Positions 10,664 through 23,510 are shown, numbered from the stretch's first letter. The stretch: DNA of 64,000 nucleotides from Chalara sp. BL73 (GCA_918026815.1 CAKJVC010000092.1:744001-808000), one strand, 5' to 3'. Numbers and translations are program-made. The notes: generated by a model from the letters alone, not told the origin.

Positions 10664-11500
10664 TTATTCCAGATAGCTTTCAACCAGCGTCCTCAGGTTA
10701 GCTTCACATACCTGATTTATTTCTATCAGATCGCTTTCCAAGCGGTCTGAGAATTCACATCTGTAGTCGGTGCTCCACAGAGCACTAATACAAGATCTAT
10801 TCATGAGAGCGTCAATGCCTCCAAGGATACCTTTTCCCAACTCAGCTACGCTCTCCTTCTGATCTCTTCGGTATCCTTGCTGAATGCTTGCCACTCTTTG
10901 CCGCCTTTCTCTTTAGCGTACCGAATTAGCTTATTCTGAGTTGTCAGTACGGAATGGATGTAAAGAATGCGATTCGCGGTTTGCGCTTAGTTTGAATGAT
11001 GCTTGAAATTGGTTTCATGATATCGCTGAGAAGCGCAGCGCTATAGGCGACAATATCACTGTTATAGAGCGTTGCAATATCCGAGCCAGGTCAATGGTAA
11101 GCCAGTTTTGATACCAGTCTAGATATAGACCATTGGCGATGGTTGTTCAGGAGAACACTCGGTTTGTGTTGGCTTTTTTCTTGGAGATGGTTCTGTGTTG
11201 TAGTCTTTAGCGCACACTAACTAGACACAGAGAGTAATTTGCGGAGCCCATGCCATGCTCGGCCGAGATGAGGCTATTTGGCACCTGCAGCAGCAGCTGC
11301 ATCGATCAGCGAATTCTGGCTCCAATCGCCGGGGTAGTAAAACAACTAACAGCAACCTCAATACCCGCAGGTCTGAAGTTAGACTTTGAACAGATTCGAA
11401 GGCGACTTCTTCAATGGTGAGGTTTGGTACCAACCCATGGTCAGACTCAGAATTCAAGATAATGATGTGATAGGTAGAAGAGCGATAAAGCAAGGGAAAG
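10664..11500 (-). pseudogene. Decayed protein-coding remnant, family unknown
   Basis: Minus-strand frames look like protein but are broken. 11493-11221 reads NSESDHGLVPNLTIEEVAFE, and a neighbouring frame then reads NSLISAEHGMGSANYSLCL. Around 11090-10990 there is LTIDLARI and, in another frame, YNSDIVAYSAALLSDIMKPI. Around 10930-10890 there is NKLIRYAKEKGGKEWQAF, and 10894-10664 continues as a 76-codon frame. The pieces keep one order and one strand, so they probably come from a single gene broken by frameshifts and stops, some of which may be introns I could not place. Base composition is ordinary, unlike the MULE beside it. I do not recognise the family. Confidence 0.35.
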
Positions 11501-12044
11501 CCTTATCAGATTTATACCTGAGTAATCCATACTTCCTGTCTAAAGCTTAAATTTTTTGGGTCAATACTTTTGTTATGCCACCTTTGATTTTTAAAAAGGC
11601 ATCTAGTGATGAATGCGGAGTTGCAATAGTACTTACCTTTCCGTTCCATACATCATCTTTTTGCTTGTGGCTTTTGACCTGAAATTGATTATATTTCGGA
11701 GTGGTTCCGACTTTCTAAATTTAGTTTAGCTTCTTCTGAGTTGGAGTCCCGTATGGCCTAAACGGTATTAACTCCTTATCAGTTCGGATCCCGGAGCGGA
11801 CCCACAAGGGAGAAAGTGCCTCGGCTGCTCAATCAGACTATCCCTTGTTCGCACCTGGCTATCTCTTAACATCAATCTGCTGGTTTTCAAGATTCTACAA
11901 GTCAACTACGTGATAGCTAGAGACAGGAGAAGTCTTAAGTTATTGGCTCAAAGTACCAAAACTTAGTTCTGGAAGATGATACATCTACGAATCAAAATCA
12001 AAAGACGTGCCTTGCGAAATTTTCATTTCAGGAAATTTTGAACG
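11501..12044. other. Intergenic, no gene seen
   Basis: No support for a gene. Contains the 3' flank of the rhodopsin-domain gene on the minus strand. Confidence 0.45.
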
Positions 12045-13336
12045 CTAAACCATATCCTTCACACGCTCCTCCCTAGTAATCTCTACTGTTCTGTTCATAT
12101 GTATCCCTTTACTCTCCGTTCTGTGTCCTAGCTCGTTCATATCCTCATTTGCCCCAATTTGGACCTTGCTCATCGATTCCAGTGGTAGCGCGTCCCCATT
12201 GCTGTCATTCTCCGTACTCATCATCTGCCATGACTTTCCTGCTGGTCGCGGCCCTTTAGAGAATCTAACCCCACTCCTCTGCGCTGATGATAGCCCTGGG
12301 CGGCTCTTCGATCTCCCTGTAATGCCCATAGAACTTGTCTTATCCGCCAATGACTTGAATAGTGGTCGGTAGGTTACAATCGAAAGACAGCATATCCCGA
12401 TACATGGCTCGATCATTGACCAGATCACAACATCGGAGATGGCAAAGAGGAAATCTTCGGTCAGGCTAACGTCATGGATGAATTTGATGCGAACTATGAC
12501 GGTGGCTCCGGCACTATGTGAAGATAATTAGCTTCCCATGGGGTGGAGTTGTCAAAGCTTGGAGGTTAAGCTTACACAATACCGATTGCAAGTAGGAATC
12601 CGGCAATCACTTTCGCCTTTCTGTTGATCTGAAGATTCCAGATCAGAAAGATGGGCAGCACGCCAAACACTACATCGACCACTGCCATAATGGCTGCGGA
12701 AGCGACAGATATAGCCTGGACAAGCGGCGCTGGCAGGCATGCGCCTTCTAATCCAGAGAACTGCAGCCAGAAGTACTGTACAGGGTGGCACTGGAAGATC
12801 GTAAGGAAGAAGGCAATGACTGCATTCAATGACATCACGGCCATTGTTGCATATATTGTGTACAGGTATTTCTTTGCAGTGCATATTCGCACCAACAGGA
12901 AGCCTAAGCAAAGGCGCATTAAGCCGGTCGTGACAATTTGGAGAAGTTCACAGATGAACCACAACTATCGACGTGAATTAGATCGGATGAATGATTTATG
13001 TTAGACGGTTGTTGATGCGTACTCTCATGGCCACCGGTAGATCCGGTAAATCGATGTCAGCCACTTTCTGTCCATTTCCATGCACTGCGGACATCAACGA
13101 GGTTAAGGCGAGTGCGGTGAAGAATAGCTGACTATCGGGTTAGTTGAATTTATCAGTAGCTGCAGGTTGTATATCATCACCTGGCTTCCCACGAAAAGCC
13201 AATCCTCTATCGTCCATAATTTGGTTATATAAAGCTTAACGTAAACTCGGACAGGAGAAAACAACCAGGAGATAACAAGGCAGGAAATATTGGCCGCAGC
13301 TAACTTTGGGCCATTTCCCTCATTGATATAGGCCAT
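12045..13336 (-). CDS. Rhodopsin-domain integral membrane protein
   Basis: Four exons on the minus strand: 13336-13181, 13127-13023, 12964-12576, 12513-12045. Introns are 53, 58 and 62 bp, GT-AG, with consistent phases; 372 residues. The start MAYINEGNGPKLAAANI leads into the first helix and WTIEDWLFVGSQ, the acidic-Trp motif typical of the fungal 'rhodopsin domain' membrane family (Pfam Rhodopsin_dom_fun). About seven hydrophobic segments follow, including LWFICELLQIVTTGLMRLCL, NAVIAFFLTIFQCHPVQYFW and ASAAIMAVVDVVFGVLPIFL, and in the last exon LTEDFLFAISDVVIWSMIEP. The C-terminal ~110 residues are polar and probably cytoplasmic. Proteins of this large fungal family have no retinal lysine and mostly no known function; some are linked to adhesion sensing or host response. 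No CFEM domain precedes it here. Confidence 0.85.
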
Positions 13337-15739
13337 TGCGTGGGCCTCGTACGCAGGCAGTGCACAGCACAGCAGAAATATTCACGCAAAAAAAGAAGCT
13401 GAGGATGATACGGAGGGATGGATCCTAAGTATAGATCAGCGGTGCGAGTGTGGACTCTTAAATTTTCTATGTGTGAAAATAATATGCCTAGTAAGGTTAT
13501 TATCAGGAGAACAAAGCGGCCCTCTATTCGATAGCGGCGGAGTCTGGCGCCTTCACCCACTAGGGATAAGCAGCACCTTCAGTAGGCAGGCGTCTGGCAG
13601 TTGTTTAGGGATACAGTTGGTTCGCAGACCCGTAAACGGGACCCATGTTCTATGGATTGCTCCGTGTTCCACGTGTGAAATAGAACAACTGCCCTAACAA
13701 ATGACAGGTGATGTGATTAGGGATTCGCCGAGGATTTTTTTTGTTTGAGCTAAACACCAATATATGCCTTGTACGGAACTACTGTGTTGGTAAGCCATAG
13801 TCAGGCAATCTGATTCCTCTTTGCGATGACCTTTCCGGATTCCGGTCGCCACTTTTTAGAGTGGACTCCACGGTGCGCAACGCGACTCATGTTCAGACGG
13901 GAGGCTTTAGGCGCTTGTTCCTCATGAGAAAATGTCGCATAATTAATAAACTGGATCTTTAACAACCTGGAACGACGTTGATTCCTGTTTTCGGTTTGAT
14001 CTTCGTCTCGCCTCCTTGTCATTCTTTTTAAAGCTGAGTTATTCCTTTACGCCGCATCGTACTGTTTATTGCTGTGTAAAAGCCTTAGAATCGCTGCTCA
14101 CTTTAGCCATGAATCAAGACGGCAGCAATATGCCTCATCTATTTATCTGGAAACAGATACCATGCACCTGGTACGCCTATTTTGATGCCCGCGTTTGCTA
14201 GAACCTGCCCGCCTGCCTATGCATTATAGCCTGCCTGTGGTTGACACGAAAATGAAAAAGGAGAGGCACATAGCAGTTATCTCAACAATTCAGTCCCTGT
14301 TACTACGTAATGTTCTGGCCGTAGTTGCGCCACCAGAGACAATTCTGTAGTGCTCTAATAAAAACAAGCACTTGCGGTCCGCAAATTCGGATCAATGGCA
14401 CGGTAGCATCGCTAATTCTCTCGACTTAGCATCCCTGTCACCCACGATGATCTGATTGATGGACAGGAACGGCGTTCGACTAACACGTTTTCATGCACAA
14501 CGAAATCTCCACAACACCAACTTCAAAGCTACTTAAAACCCCTAAACTAGCCCGTATCAAACCTGTTGGGGTCGAGTTTCTTTCAATTAATAGGGACCTA
14601 AGAACAAATCGCATCAAAGTTTTTCAACCAAGCGTCTTGAAATGGACTGAGATCAGGTAAATAAGACGTTAAGATGTGATATTTATAAGCTACAATATCA
14701 GTCCAGCTTTGAACATTCCCATTCTCTCGGTTATCTCGCCAAACCTGCTAATCTTGAGCTTAGCAACGCCCAGGGGTGATCACACATGGATAGTTCTTGG
14801 TGCATTCTCCGGCACTAAAAGATGCCTCCACATCACCAAACAAGCCATAATAATCCTGGCCCAAAGTTTCCAAAACCTCTCCCTTGCTGCAGCTGAAACG
14901 GGGTGCAGAACAATGTTCTATACTTCTATCCCGGCCCGAACGATTTATAGTGGGGATATTGTGGTAAAATTTGCTGGTGGGATGCTTAGTAATGCTACTT
15001 TACGTGAAACTTGTAGGATTCTGAAAACTTTCGGGCAAGCTCAAACAATCAAATGTAGCGAATGATTGTAGGGTAGCCCGAGAATATAACGTATTTCAAT
15101 GGTAGTCCCCAAAGCTTTACATAGAATTGTTCGCCAAAAGAAGGCGTCTCAGGCCACTGTCTTATATACTACAGTTTCCCCACATAAACTTCGGATGTAC
15201 CATTCTTTATCAAAGCGCAAATACCTGCAATTTTGTAACTGTTCGGGCCGATGTGCGCCGCGTGGTACGTCAGCAAAATTTCTACGGTGGCTTTTACGCC
15301 AGTTTTTACCAATAACTATACATTTATCAATTCAATTCACTGTATTTTTTTTAAACTGCACTCATTTTAATCTTTCTTTTTGGACCGCAGTTAGCTTAAA
15401 ACGTATCAGAAATACCAGAGCATTTAGTATCTCCCTTCAAGTTATAATTTAAACCTTGTTTTCTAAGTTCTTCCTAACGTAGCTCATTGCGGAACTTATT
15501 CTACCATGGATATGCGCACTGGAAGAGTCAGGGCCATGACATACAACTCCATAGTCAAACAATGCTATTTCCAAGGCTCTCTGCAAATGAATTCGAGAGT
15601 CCCAAATATCTTTAACTATTTATTCTTATCCTAATACAATGTGTCATTAAAAGTTAATATGCCGTGGCCTCCTAGCTTTTGCGCTATATACATAGAACAT
15701 AACTCATCATATACAAAACACATCATACCCGAACACCTA
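13337..15739. other. Intergenic, no gene supported
   Basis: About 2.4 kb between two minus-strand genes. Several short frames occur (for example 14676-15065 +) but none shows a family motif, signal peptide or credible splice pattern. Confidence 0.4.
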
Positions 15740-17407
15740 TTATGGAACAAAGCAATACTTCTGAAGACACGCCGTGCAAGAAGACGGTAGTGAGCTGCCA
15801 GTACTGTCCATGATTGCGCAGCCTAGACAGCGAGCCCACTCAACGCTATTGTTCTGACTCATGACTGCAGCCCCGTTGGCAACCATCGCCACGGTCTCTG
15901 CAGCGCTGTATTGCATCTTAGCAGTATTGGTGCCGCCACCAATTGGAGTCATTGGCGCATTGGGAACCCAGACAATGGTTGCGACGGAGGTGTTGTGGCA
16001 GCCAAAGAAAACAGGGTGGCCGGTCAAGTTCTGAGATACGAAGGTAGACACCGGCGGGATAAAAGGCATACGAGTCAGCCCGGCTGCCATTGCTGCATTG
16101 TATGTATTGACCATCTCCCGACCGTTAGGGAAGTTAAGGGACGTATCATCATCATTGTCGTTGACGATGATGACATCGACGTTGCGAGCGGGTAGCAGAA
16201 ATGGGAAAATTGGGTTGACTTGTCCCGATTCTCCCCCATCAACCATACTAAGAGTCTTCATGGCAGAGACCTGTGGTGCAGAGCTCAGCTTGTAAAATGG
16301 GTTCGGCCATGGCGCGAAAAGATCAGCGATGCTTTGGAGCTGGATATTGGACAGTGAGAGCATGCGGTTGACTCCTGTAGCAAGGGCGGCAGCGTCGGCA
16401 GACACATTTGTTGACGCAGGGATAGTGCAGAAGTTTGCAAAGGTTGCTAAGTTCGCATTTTCAGTACCAATCCCAGGGTCATTGAAGAGCGCGGATGAGG
16501 TGCCAAGCACGTATCCAAGATTATCGTACTTAGTGAAGCAAGACGAGGAGCTGACGGGCGCGCCACCAGAGAGTGAACTCCCCAAATATGCTGTTGGTGT
16601 GAATGCACCAACCGTTGGGTCCCAAGAGCCAAACTCATATGGAGTGAACTCCCAGACCGAGGCATTTTGGGGAGGAATGCATGAAGTACCACTCAAATCA
16701 ACAGTCTGCGCAGTGATGATCGGGTAGGGAACACTGCGCGTGATGAACTTCGACATAGATGTAATAGCTGACATCGTATTGGCCACACCACCATTTGGTC
16801 CTGGAAGCAATTGGTAGGAGAGCAAACGAGACCAAGCATCAACTGCAACGGATGGAAATCCAGCAGCTGTCTTGTTACCCAGATCGTCATTGATAGCGTT
16901 GTAGATAGTAGCATTGTTTACTCCACCCGGCGCAAACAGGCCGTTTTCCAATGCAGGTTTCCAAGTTGATAGCAAGCTGCTAATCTTGGGGAAGTTGTTG
17001 CTTGCAATTGAGGAGAGCAGCCACGAACCACCAGAGAGTCCCGAATGGTACGTGAGAGCCTGATATAGTCCACTGGTGGGAGCAGAACTGTCCCGACTGT
17101 CCAATGCCTGGATAACACCAGCTCCAATAAGCATAGCACGGTAGCCACCACCACTGCTTGTCAGTGCTACAGTTGGCATATCGAATGCAGTGGAGAGCTC
17201 AGGACTCGTCTCCAGCAGCCATGCTCGTAAATACAAATCCGCAATGAACTTTCGCACTGTTCGATAGGATTCTTCGCTGCTTGAAAGGCTGGTTGTTGAG
17301 GTACGCACCATACTGCTGGAGGGGCATGTTGCTGGAACTGGTGCGTAGCCGGCTGAGACACCCGCCACGAGTGATGCCGTAGCCACGAGGATCTGGTAAT
17401 AAAGCAT
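15740..17407 (-). CDS. Secreted lysophospholipase / phospholipase B
   Basis: One exon, 555 residues from the ATG at 17407; the frame is open to 17521 but this ATG directly begins a signal peptide (MLYYQILVATASLVAGVSAG). The enzyme removes fatty acids from phospholipids and lysophospholipids. The catalytic features of the PLA2_B family are all there: the oxyanion region SSGGGYRAM (residues 84-92), the nucleophile serine in GLSGGSW (Ser125), and the catalytic aspartate in MVDGGESGQVNPIFPFL (Asp390), followed by the usual NVDVIIVNDNDDD. It is somewhat shorter than the 600-650 residues of typical fungal plb proteins, and no GPI signal is visible at the C terminus (ends CLQKYCFVP), so it is probably soluble and secreted. 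Several N-x-S/T sites fit glycosylation. Cys pairs near the C terminus resemble the family. Confidence 0.93.
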   Translation of the reverse strand: MLYYQILVATASLVAGVSAGYAPVPATCPSSSMVRTSTTSLSSSEESYRTVRKFIADLYLRAWLLETSPELSTAFDMPTVALTSSGGGYRAMLIGAGVIQALDSRDSSAPTSGLYQALTYHSGLSGGSWLLSSIASNNFPKISSLLSTWKPALENGLFAPGGVNNATIYNAINDDLGNKTAAGFPSVAVDAWSRLLSYQLLPGPNGGVANTMSAITSMSKFITRSVPYPIITAQTVDLSGTSCIPPQNASVWEFTPYEFGSWDPTVGAFTPTAYLGSSLSGGAPVSSSSCFTKYDNLGYVLGTSSALFNDPGIGTENANLATFANFCTIPASTNVSADAAALATGVNRMLSLSNIQLQSIADLFAPWPNPFYKLSSAPQVSAMKTLSMVDGGESGQVNPIFPFLLPARNVDVIIVNDNDDDTSLNFPNGREMVNTYNAAMAAGLTRMPFIPPVSTFVSQNLTGHPVFFGCHNTSVATIVWVPNAPMTPIGGGTNTAKMQYSAAETVAMVANGAAVMSQNNSVEWARCLGCAIMDSTGSSLPSSCTACLQKYCFVP

Positions 17408-18074
17408 GATGTCCGAAGGAATGGGAAGGAGACTCTTGCCAGTGCTCAAAAGAATGAAGTTGATAGAGAACGAGAAAGAAGGGATTCTCTCGCCATGATC
17501 GGGATAGAGAAACTTGAGCAATTTACCTACCTTTGATATGTGAACCTCGGAAACTGTGCACGCGAAGGTACGGGGATATGCAACTATTGAAGCTTTATGT
17601 GGATCTCGTTGGATTTCTTGATTGAGCTTGTATACCGCGAGAGTGAAATGAGCCTACTCATGCGCTCGGCGCTCCGGATGTGGGAGTAGAGGTCCCCACA
17701 GCCCCTTGCTATCGCTCGTAGATCCCGGGATTCTGATAAACAAGGTGAATGGCAAGGTAGCTACATATCGCCACTAGTTCTTCTGCGTGGAGAACGCGCA
17801 GGTGGCGCTAGAAGCCCCCTGGAAGGTGGAAGGTCTTGGCGTCCAACGGTTGTTGAGATACCCCTTTGCAATATTCCTCAAACCAGCAGTCACCACTATT
17901 GACCTTGATACTGCCCCTCTGTATCATCATATTTCTTAACGGAAATGCATGAAGGCCCTCGATGCTTCGAGTTGTTTCGAAATATGCTAAGTTGGCAACC
18001 AGTCCGCAGGCACCATTCACATAAGAAAGACATATGGAGAAAGGAGCATACGGGAAATTAGTGAAATAATTGAT
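17408..18074. other. Intergenic, promoter side of phospholipase B
   Basis: No gene supported. Contains the upstream region of the minus-strand phospholipase gene. Confidence 0.45.
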
Positions 18075-18398
18075 TTAAGAGACTCGAGGTATCGAGACGC
18101 CGCAGTCTGAATAAAATTTCCGGTGGTTATAATTTATGTGCGTAAGGGGTGGAGAAGTTGTCCTCCCAACCCCTCTCGCTTCCATATCCTCGTCTAGTTT
18201 CAGACCCACGGTCTGAACTCCTTCCTTGTGTCTACTGTAAGCCCCACTCTCGTCTGTTATTGAAATTCGTGCTATGTCTAGCTTAGTTTGCCTCTGGTGC
18301 TGCTCCTCTTGGGCCGCCCTCAACTCATGCCTCTTCTCCTTGATTTGTTTTCGCAGCTCAAAAGCAAGAAACTCCTTGCTATGGGAGCTCCTGCCTTG
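18075..18398 (-). pseudogene. Coding-like fragment with coiled coil
   Basis: The minus-strand frame from about 18398 to the stop at 18075 reads like the C-terminal part of a protein: SSHSKEFLAFELRKQIKEKR, then a charged helix rich in E, Q and R, then a polar tail ending SIPRVS. It is closed upstream by a stop just before position 18398, where a CAAAGTAG could be a splice acceptor, but I find no convincing exon further upstream. It may be the last exon of a gene or a fragment of a mobile element. Family not recognised. Confidence 0.3.
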
Positions 18399-19730
18399 CT
18401 ACTTTGTTTATGCACCTCCTCCAAACTGTCATACCAAGAAAGGATTCCTAATCAGCCGTATTATAATATGGCTGTTGAGTTACTATTAGAGTTATAGAAT
18501 ATAATTAAGAAACCCCCCCCCGAAAGATGGATCATTCTTGCCTTTTGCATTATTCCTATATTATTAAGATAACAAAAGTGATCATCATTTATATATAACA
18601 CATACTTTAATGCAATCGTTGGAAACCGACACCTCTTAGAAGTTAGATTTAATAATAAAAATTGTAAAAATAAGTGTTGGTACAGGTCTTACCTTCCACG
18701 GGGCAAAAGGCGCAGCTCTACTTTGTAGGCCGCGCTCTTGCTCTTGATGGATATGGTAATAATTGTTGTTGTATTAGGTTCTACTCTAGATTCTACAAAA
18801 TGGGGGTTGTGCGGACCACGTGACCCGGTGGGTCGTATGTGGATCCGTAAACCCCTACTTCCTACAATAAGGTAATGGCTAAAACAACCAGTCCAAAAAT
18901 GTTAATAAAATACTTTGGGATTATCTTTTACATTCAAGTAATGACAATTAAGCACCCAGGGCTCTCTACTTCTCTGGTACATCATAGGTTAGTGACTGAG
19001 CCTGGGTTGTGAAAATGCATTGCGTTCAACAGAATTGATTGGGCATCCAGCAAGGCTTGGTCACAAAACAGAGTGAACAAAATAACTGCTAGTGCTAAGA
19101 GAGAACCGAGTATTCTTCGGGTTTATGTTTCCCCGAAACCTTCGCCTACGATACGTGACCATACATGGATTGATGTATTACTTTCATCATTTTCCTGTAA
19201 ACTCTGAGGTTTATTCTATTCGTTCGTTTCCATAACAACTAAACTAGCACATCCGTGATTCCTCTTCAAACTGGATTGCTGCATATGGGCAGCCAGGCAT
19301 TATACGAGGTCACTCTCCCAAATTCAGATCACGTGTACATGGAAGGTCTAGGGTATCCAGGAATCCGAGGCAGTCTGACTGCAGCATGTAAGCTTCCTAT
19401 TCGACAACACCTCATCACACAGCCACAAAGTTATTCGCTAGTGCAGAGGATGAATTTCTCTCTTTCAATATTATCGCATGCCCTGAATCTTTTGACAAGT
19501 TGAGGTACACCATCTGACTACCTTGACCATTACTGTAAAGAGGATCACCACTCAAATACAGGCTGCATTTTGCCATTTGGATTATGAGACTCTGTCACCG
19601 CATACTTCATGGCATTGTGGCTACTTGTGCTCAGCCTCGTATGGTCATCCAGATTTGATGGTTACACCATTAATGAAGGCTTGAAAGCTAATGATTTGAT
19701 ATGAATCTACTCGATAACGCAGGGGACGCA
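18399..19730. other. Intergenic, no gene seen
   Basis: No supported frame. A C9 tract lies near 18510. The last few hundred bases are the promoter side of the NACHT gene. Confidence 0.45.
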
Positions 19731-22700
19731 ATGGATTCCATGCTCCCCGCTTCATCTAATACTGCAGCTCATGTTGAGTAAGACAATCATTGTCCGACAA
19801 ATCTTATTGTTTTTAACGCTGATTCCTCCAGAACTTTTCAGAGTTTGACCCTTTGGCAAGAAGCACAGAACCAGCTTGGTGCCGGGAAGTTGGTAGTATT
19901 TCATTCCCAGCTTTCTAATCGCCGAGAGCTGTTGGTGGATATTCTCGCCATAGTTCGCGGAGCAGAACAAGCATCTCTTGAAAAGCGTTGGAAGTGGAAG
20001 AATCATAAAGGCGAGGTCGTAATTTTGCGAGACGTCTTTGGGAAGATGGTGGTTTGGATAGAGAAATTGAAGAGCATTGGAGATATTATAATTCAATACG
20101 ACCCGATTCATTCAGCTCTACCTTGGGCGGCCGCCAGGTTTGTACTTCAGGTGAATCAGGATTCCAGTGCTGTACCTCTCACTCACTCTCGATAGGCAGT
20201 CGTCAACGATGCGCAGGCTCATGGTGCTATGCTTGAGGGCCTAGAATATATTTTCAACCTTATTGCCCGATATGAGTTCATTGAATATGTTTACCTTCAA
20301 AAAATCTCTATCGCACAAAGCTCGTTGAGGGCTGCTATTTTACAAGTATATACAGCTATACTGGAATATCTTCTTAAGTCGCACCAATACTTCAGTCAAA
20401 GAACTGTTACTCGCATTGCAAAGAGTGTTCTCCAATTGGAGGGTGAATCCTCCAAACATTTAGCAATTATCAAGTCAAAAGAAGAGAGGGTACAGGAATA
20501 CATTAAGATCATCTCGGGCGATGTATTATCTCAATCAAGCGCATCCTTAGAACATATCAAGGAAAATTTTGCCAAAATTCGTCTTAGCATGGAGAGTGTT
20601 ATATCTCGTGCCAAGGCGCAAGATACCACATTTGATGAACTAAGAGACGAGTTGAACACGATAGCCAGAAGTTTTCAGGAGCCTGTAAGTCGATTTGCAG
20701 TCCAACTCTCCGCATTCCAGGATAAGCTAGAAATAAAGGAGCGGGTGGAGATATTCAGATGGTTATCAGAGGTGCAGTATTGGAGCCACCACCGAGCCAA
20801 GGTCAAAGATTTGTTACCCAAGTCAGGCGAGTGGTTGTTGAATCATCAGACATTTGTAGGTTGGCTTGGATCTAGCACATCCTCCATATTATGGCTACAT
20901 GGAATACCTGGCTCTGGTAAAAGTATGTTGGTGGCAAAAGTTATCGAATATCTGATCGCCCGTAACCAAGTAGAGGATATGTCGCCTTCTCTCGGATTCT
21001 TCTACTGCGCACAAGACACCAACGAGCCTGAAAGATCTGACCCTGAAGAGGCGTTGAGAAGTATCCTAGAGCAGTTGTCTTCAATAAACGAGGAAATCTC
21101 TGTCCGTAAGCCCGTTGTCAGTGCATATCTAATGAAAAAGCGTGAAGCCAGGGGAAGAAAACTGGAGCAGCTTGACCTAGACGAAACAATTAAGGTTATC
21201 CTATCTCTACTGAAAGATAATCCGGCATTAATCATCATTGATGGTTTAGACGAATGCGACCCTCGTCGGCGACAAGCCCTCTTGGACGGACTAGAAACTA
21301 TCATGAGAAAGTCTGACAATATTGTGAAAGTTTTTCTGAGCAGCAGAGACGACCACGATTTAGCCCATCGTCTCACAAAAACACCGAACCTCTATATTCA
21401 TGCCAACAACAATGAAGAAGATATTCGCCGTTTCATCATTTTCCGGGTGGGTGAGGCTATTCGCAAGCAGAGACTGCTTTGCGGAAATGTTTCCAAACAA
21501 TTGAGACAGGAAATAATCGATATTCTGATCCAGAAAGCGGAGGGGATGTTTCGGTTGGCCTCTCTTCATATTGAACATCTCTGTGACCCATCACGCATTA
21601 AAACAAGAGAAAATGCTTTGAATGCCCTTGGAACCTTGCCTCGAAATCTCACAAATTCTTACGATGGCATTATGTCGCAAATCGCCAAATCTGAAGAGCC
21701 CAATCCCATGCTGGCCTCACGGGTCTTCCGGTGGCTTTTATGTGCAAGAACATCGCTTCGTGCGGAGACATTTACCCTGGCTGTATCCTTCGATACTTCT
21801 GTGGTCCTGACAAAGGCTGATCTGCTGAGCATATGCTGCAACTTAGTAATCTATGATGAGTTTAGTGATAAATATCGATTTGCTCATCTTTCAGTGAAGG
21901 AATACCTGGAGATCCTTCATCCTTATTCCGCAGCTGAGTGCAATGCTTTCGCGGCGCAGCAATGCCTGTCTTGGATATGCCACACTCCACAAGACTCACA
22001 GTATAATGAGGGAAAGTTTGCGGGCTCTCAAGCTCTGAGATCTAAGCTACTCTTTACGAAGCATGCCGATTTATACTGGCCTGAGTACGCTATGCATTCA
22101 GCCAATCAACGAGCCATGGGGGAGCTTCGGAGACTCCTTAAAACTTTCATGATAGGCCCAGAACCGGCCAGCCTTACACCAGATGATGCATTCTCAAGAT
22201 GGGTAAGCCGCTTGCGACACAACGCTATGCATAAAACCTCCCATTTAAAGACCACCGCGCCTTTGTTGACAAAACTCTTGTACTGCTACGAAGATCCTCT
22301 CTCGGTTGCATGCCAGTTTCACTTGACTGAAATAGTTACTGCATTGCTCCGGCAGAAAAATTCTGTGCATGCTTTCACATTAAAAAATTCAAGCGGCCTG
22401 AATTGCGCTCAAGTAGCCGCTTGTTATGATGGGGATCAAGTTATTCACATATTGTTAGAAGAGAGCAAAAAGTTTCACTTACCATCTGGATATTGGAATA
22501 TCGCTTTGTTTTATGCTGCTGCACAATTTAAAATTCGATCTTCGTACGCTATATTGGGAGGTACAGAACACCCTTTGCTAAACTTTAACGACAATGAAAT
22601 CAAGGAGTTTGTCCTTCTAGTTGTAGAATACATGGATCACCAACACCTTATCAGGTGTCTACTCGATGGCTCTAGTGTCTTTGAACAAGGCGCATTTGAC

Positions 22701-23510
22701 CACTTGGCTAAGCAATTGTCAAGCTGGGGTAGAACCCGGGATTGTGTGACTGCTTCTAGATCTATCAAAAGAAGCAACAGGAAAAATAATATAAGGCTGA
22801 TTGAGAGGCTGGTACACGACCTGCAGCCTGTTTGGAAGATGATATTTCTTGCGAAGTACCTGCATCAGATCATGTCTGGACTTCGCCCAAATACCAGTCT
22901 ATCATGGACTAAAGACGAACTAGAGAACAATACACGCAATGTGTTGGAAGCGGTTATCGGACAGGATGGACTTCATTCATCTGCTAGGTACTTCCTACTC
23001 GGCCTATGCGGCTGGGCAAACCAGATAACTGGATCAGACGCCGAAAGCCTACTTCTAGATCTACTGGAACGAGGAGCAGCTATTGATTTTCAACTTGATT
23101 GGAAAGATCTATTTAATACCTATGATCTACCCTCCGGTAAAAGCTGCATTAATTTATTACTTCAGCTACAGCCCGCGATTACTCCATCAGCCGTGCAAAT
23201 GATACTCTCGTGGCATAGTGATGTTACTGTGAGACATCTTTTGGCTTTCCATCAGGTTGATATTACTAGTAAGGTCATTGAGACAGTGGCTGGTAACTAT
23301 AAGAACTCTCAAAAAATAATGGAGCTTCTCTTGAATCAAGAGTTTTCATCCGAAGGAGACAACAATGATCATAAAGAGAAAGATACATCTGCCTTGTCAA
23401 TACAGTTCTACTTAGCATATTCAGTAGACTTCTCCGACTTTAAGCAGCAGTACATCAGAAGGTATAGGAGGAGGGCCGAGAGAATTCAAAAACCTAAATT
23501 GACAAGCTAA
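19731..23510 (+). CDS. NACHT-domain NLR-like protein
   Basis: Exons 19731-19777, 19832-20150, 20196-23510; introns of 54 and 45 bp, GT-AG, phases 2 and 0; 1226 residues. The N-terminal part has the pattern of the DUF7708-type domain seen before NACHT in fungal NLRs (YDPIHSALPWAAARFVLQ, then AVVNDAQAHGAMLEGLEYI across the second splice). A coiled-coil-prone stretch follows, then the NACHT NTPase with Walker A GIPGSGKS at residues 358-365 and Walker B LIIIDGLDECD at about 467-477. The C-terminal half is mainly helical; around LKNSSGLNCAQVAACYDGDQ it resembles a worn ankyrin repeat, but no clear tandem repeat array is present. Members of this class take part in fungal self/non-self recognition and cell death, and act in the cytoplasm. 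No effector gene (HET, patatin, HeLo) lies next to it. The ligand is unknown. Confidence 0.88.

Noticed and set aside
14676..15065. 129-codon plus-strand frame between rhodopsin-domain and phospholipase genes
   Set aside because: Composition like non-coding sequence, no start context, motif or exon partners.
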